Shown here: one piece after another, positions 7,285-9,127 of the stretch
Numbering within the stretch: the stretch's first letter is position 1
Layout: the number at the start of each line of letters is the position of its first letter
DNA from: an uncultured Acetobacter sp.
Lineage (GTDB): Bacteria; Pseudomonadota; Alphaproteobacteria; Acetobacterales; Acetobacteraceae
Assembly: GCF_937875265.1 (NCBI RefSeq)
Contig: NZ_CALLXM010000149.1
Coordinates: 1-9,127, forward strand
Length of the DNA stretch: 9,127 nucleotides
Direction: 5' to 3'
Position numbers and translations under genes: made by a program
Notes under the pieces: generated by a model
The model's database searches: none
The model's input: the letters and a program-made list of their open reading frames with translations, nothing else
What the model was told of the DNA's origin: nothing

Positions 7285-7857
7285 CTAATTTTCCGTGTCA
7301 GGACTTTCCAGTAATAGCTGTAATTGCGTTCGCGCACGTGAGACGCGGGTTTTCATGGTGCCCACAGTTACACCACAGACCATAGCGGCATCTTCATATG
7401 CCATTTCCTGTGCGCCAATCAGTACGAGCGCTTCCCGCAAGAGTGGGGAAAGGCGCCATAAAAGCGCATCCAGTTCCTGAATGGTCTCTCTCTCCTGTAA
7501 GAGAGAGCGGCTGGGTGCCGTCCGGTCAGGGCTTGCGGCGTAATCACTTAACACTTCCTGTTCGCGGTTTCGGCGCCGGGTTTGTTCCAGAAAAAAATTT
7601 CGTAAGATAGAAAAAAGCCACGCCTTGAGGTTTGTGCCTAATGAAAATTGATCTGCATTGCTGAGGGCTCGGACAACAGTTTCCTGCACCAGATCATCCG
7701 CCAAAGTCGCGTCTCTTGCCAAAAAACGTGAAAATGCACGCAATGACGGAATCAATGCTAACAACTCTGTGCGAGAGAAGGATGCCGTGGCAACATTGTC
7801 GGAATGTTGTCGGTCTCGAATCAGAACACTTCCCCTTTTCTGTAAACAATGACACAT
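7285..7857 (-). CDS. second EcfG-type ECF sigma factor, divergent from phyR
   Basis: A 190-residue ECF sigma factor. Region 2 lies at ~33-97, with LLALIPSLRAFSRFL (32-46), ADDLVQETVVRAL (53-65) and GTNLKAWLFSILRNFF (74-89). Region 4 lies at ~125-182, with REALVLIGAQEMAYEDAAMV (141-160) and VGTMKTRVSRARTQL. Region 2 is, by eye, closer to classical EcfG than that of the neighbouring paralogue. At the start of region 4, however, it reads LSPLLREALVL where EcfG proteins usually have LPxxQREALVL. The start is uncertain. The ATG at 7857 has no evident Shine-Dalgarno and gives ~30 residues before region 2. No other in-frame ATG or GTG precedes region 2; a CTG at 7824 has GGGGAA close upstream. The gene lies 115 bases upstream of the other sigma gene and is divergent from phyR across 56 bases. 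Confidence 0.85.
   Translation of the reverse strand: MCHCLQKRGSVLIRDRQHSDNVATASFSRTELLALIPSLRAFSRFLARDATLADDLVQETVVRALSNADQFSLGTNLKAWLFSILRNFFLEQTRRRNREQEVLSDYAASPDRTAPSRSLLQERETIQELDALLWRLSPLLREALVLIGAQEMAYEDAAMVCGVTVGTMKTRVSRARTQLQLLLESPDTEN
7791..7809. repeat. perfect inverted repeat in the 5' end of the second sigma gene
   Basis: Arms CAACATT (7791-7797) and AATGTTG (7803-7809) are separated by five bases. The repeat lies 105 bases upstream of phyR and inside the poorly conserved 5' coding part of the divergent sigma gene. It could be an operator or chance; the arms themselves are directly visible. Confidence 0.5.
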
Positions 7858-7874
7858 ATCATCGTTACGGTTGT

Positions 7875-7887
7875 GCTTAATCTAAGC
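7875..7887. repeat. short palindrome in the phyR/sigma divergent intergenic region
   Basis: GCTTA and TAAGC flank a three-base spacer near the middle of the 56-base gap between the two divergent starts. The placement would suit an operator, but at five bases per arm it may be chance. Confidence 0.3.
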
Positions 7888-7900
7888 CCTACTCCACGCT

Positions 7901-7906
7901 AAGGAG
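7901..7906 (+). promoter_or_regulatory. Shine-Dalgarno of phyR
   Basis: AAGGAG lies seven bases before the ATG at 7914 and supports that start. Confidence 0.8.
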
Positions 7907-7913
7907 CCTTGTC

Positions 7914-8675
7914 ATGCCAGAGTCGCTGCGCAGCGCTTTAATTCAGGCGTTACCCTATGGCAGGCGTTATGCCCGCGCACTGACCGGAAGCCAGCCCTTG
8001 GGAGATCTTCTTGTCGCGGAAAGCCTGCGCACACTTACAACGAGCCAGCAGGTAGATGATCTACCTTCTCTTTGCAGGCTTTATCAGGCCATATCCAGAC
8101 ATTTTGCAGGACAGCCCGAAAATGACGGACCGGAGCATGGCCTCTCCATTGTGCAGCGCCAGCTCCTTCTTCTGACAACACTTGAAGAAGTTTCTCTTGA
8201 TACAGCAGCCAGAATTGTCGGACTTTCGGTTAAAGAGACTTCGGAAGACCTTGAAAGCGCATATGCTTACCTGAAAACCGGTATTCAGACATCTGTCCTG
8301 ATTATTGAGGACGAACCCATTATCGCCATGGATATTGAAGAGCTGGTGCTGCAATGCGGGCATAAGGTGGCAGGGGTGGCCCATACACAGGCCGACGCCA
8401 TTCGTCTGGCAAAAGAAACGCGGCCCGGCCTGATTCTGGCAGACATTAACCTTGGTGCAGGCGGTGATGGCATGAGAGCTGTGGCCGAAATTACCAAAAG
8501 TCATTCAGCTCCGGTTATTTACGTCACGGCGTATCCTGAGCGGCTGCTAACGGGCGAAACGTCTGAGCCCAGCTTTGTTATCACCAAACCGTTTGAACCT
8601 TTGACGCTCGCTGTGGCGACCTATCAGGCCGTCAGCAATCGTAATATGGTGCGGGCAAAAGGGCCTGTTGCGTAA
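7914..8675 (+). CDS. phyR: PhyR, anti-anti-sigma response regulator of the general stress response
   Basis: A 253-residue protein with the diagnostic PhyR layout: an N-terminal sigma-like domain (~1-122) fused to a C-terminal receiver (~126-242). The sigma-like part has a region 2-like segment (LPYGRRYARALTGSQPLGDL, 13-32) and a region 4-like segment (~75-120) that should mimic EcfG for NepR. The receiver has the acidic pair Glu132/Asp133 in VLIIEDEPIIAMDIEELV, phospho-acceptor Asp177 in LILADINLG, Thr205 in YVTAYPERLLTGE and Lys225 in TKPFEP. These match the PhyR/FATGUY receiver closely. Phosphorylation, probably by the kinase at 4522-6258, opens the protein so that it binds NepR and frees EcfG. 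The gene is divergent from the second sigma gene. The start is supported by AAGGAG at seven bases. Confidence 0.95.
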   Translation: MPESLRSALIQALPYGRRYARALTGSQPLGDLLVAESLRTLTTSQQVDDLPSLCRLYQAISRHFAGQPENDGPEHGLSIVQRQLLLLTTLEEVSLDTAARIVGLSVKETSEDLESAYAYLKTGIQTSVLIIEDEPIIAMDIEELVLQCGHKVAGVAHTQADAIRLAKETRPGLILADINLGAGGDGMRAVAEITKSHSAPVIYVTAYPERLLTGETSEPSFVITKPFEPLTLAVATYQAVSNRNMVRAKGPVA

Positions 8676-8717
8676 TAGCCTCTTGCGTCCGGTGAAACTC
8701 TGCCACAGAAACAGGGA

Positions 8718-9127
8718 ATGGCTCCCCCTCTCCTTATCCTTCAAGACATTATTCTCACACTTGGCGGCAACCCTTTGCTTGATAAAGCAGGTTTTTCCGT
8801 TTCAGCTGGTGAGAGGTTGTGTCTGGTCGGGCGTAATGGCTCCGGCAAATCCACCCTCCTGAAAATTGCAGCAGGCGTTATCAAGCCTGACTCAGGGTCT
8901 TTGTTCCTGCAGCCCGGCGCAAGCCTGCGCTATCTGCCGCAGGAACCGGACCTTTCCGGTTACGCCACAACAGCAGATTATGTGCTGGCGCAGATTACCG
9001 ACCCTTCATCCGAATGGCGGGCTGCGGCCATGTTGGACGCTCTGGGCCTGACCGGAGCAGAAAACCCGGCAACGGCATCCGGTGGTGAAGCACGGCGTTG
9101 CGCCATTGCTGGTGCGCTGGCGTCTTC
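8718..9127 (+). CDS. uup: ABC-F family ATPase, Uup-like, N-terminal part (cut by window edge)
   Basis: The first 136 residues of a soluble ABC-F protein; these carry two ATPase domains and no membrane segment and act at the ribosome or in DNA metabolism rather than in transport. Visible are Walker A GRNGSGKS (38-45), a Q-loop in YLPQEPDLSG (72-81, Gln75) and the signature region ATASGGEARRCAIAGAL (118-134). The lead LLILQDIILTLGGNPLLDKA is typical of alphaproteobacterial Uup-type proteins. The ATG at 8718 is the first start after an in-frame TAG at 8676. The purine-rich AGGGA abuts it at tight spacing. It lies 42 bases after phyR on the same strand, with no terminator seen between them, so co-transcription is possible. 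Uup against another ABC-F subfamily cannot be settled from this half. Confidence 0.83.
   Translation, partial: MAPPLLILQDIILTLGGNPLLDKAGFSVSAGERLCLVGRNGSGKSTLLKIAAGVIKPDSGSLFLQPGASLRYLPQEPDLSGYATTADYVLAQITDPSSEWRAAAMLDALGLTGAENPATASGGEARRCAIAGALAS

Noticed and set aside
7488..7507. Inverted repeat CTCTCTC / GAGAGAG
   Set aside because: It lies inside the linker between regions 2 and 4 of the second sigma gene and reads as low-complexity codons (SRSLLQERET). No regulatory placement is apparent.
220..9051. Numerous open frames of 60-150 codons antisense to or out of frame with the genes called here, such as 5806-6261 plus and 3900-4331 plus
   Set aside because: They lie within well-supported genes on the other strand or in another frame, have compositions typical of shadow frames and show no recognisable domains.

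Overview
The window looks like chromosomal DNA of an acetic acid bacterium or close relative (Alphaproteobacteria, probably Acetobacteraceae). This is inferred from a PhyR-NepR-EcfG general stress response locus, which is specific to Alphaproteobacteria, from moderately GC-rich codon use, and from protein sequences that read like Acetobacter/Gluconobacter homologues. No database search was possible. I see no rRNA, tRNA, CRISPR array, insertion sequence or other mobile element.

Left region, all on the minus strand and read right to left: cydD (2669-4390), cydC (940-2667), a small OmpA-domain lipoprotein (441-818) and the 5' part of recQ (1-434). The cydD stop and cydC start are separated by one base. 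The lipoprotein stop and the recQ start are separated by six. CydDC is the heterodimeric ABC exporter needed for cytochrome bd and periplasmic haem/thiol homeostasis. The cytochrome bd genes (cydAB) are not in the window.

Middle and right region: a compact general stress response (GSR) locus. phyR (7914-8675) is on the plus strand. Divergent from it, on the minus strand, lie two EcfG-like ECF sigma factors (7285-7857 and 6597-7169), the small anti-sigma factor nepR (6299-6454) and a membrane-bound HisKA_2-type sensor histidine kinase (4522-6258). In the known pathway a stress-sensing kinase phosphorylates PhyR. PhyR then exposes its sigma-like domain and sequesters NepR, which frees EcfG to direct RNA polymerase to stress promoters. 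Every component of that partner-switch cascade is encoded here, with two sigma paralogues. The kinase has a large periplasmic sensor domain with an unexpected CxxCH sequence, the signature of covalent haem c attachment.

Right edge: the 5' part of an ABC-F ATPase of the Uup type (8718-9127) follows phyR on the same strand.

The gene families are all known. The points most worth a second look are the CxxCH-containing GSR kinase beside cydDC, the duplicated EcfG, a putative EcfG promoter in front of the sigma-nepR-kinase operon, and the OmpA-like lipoprotein that lacks the usual peptidoglycan-binding Asp.
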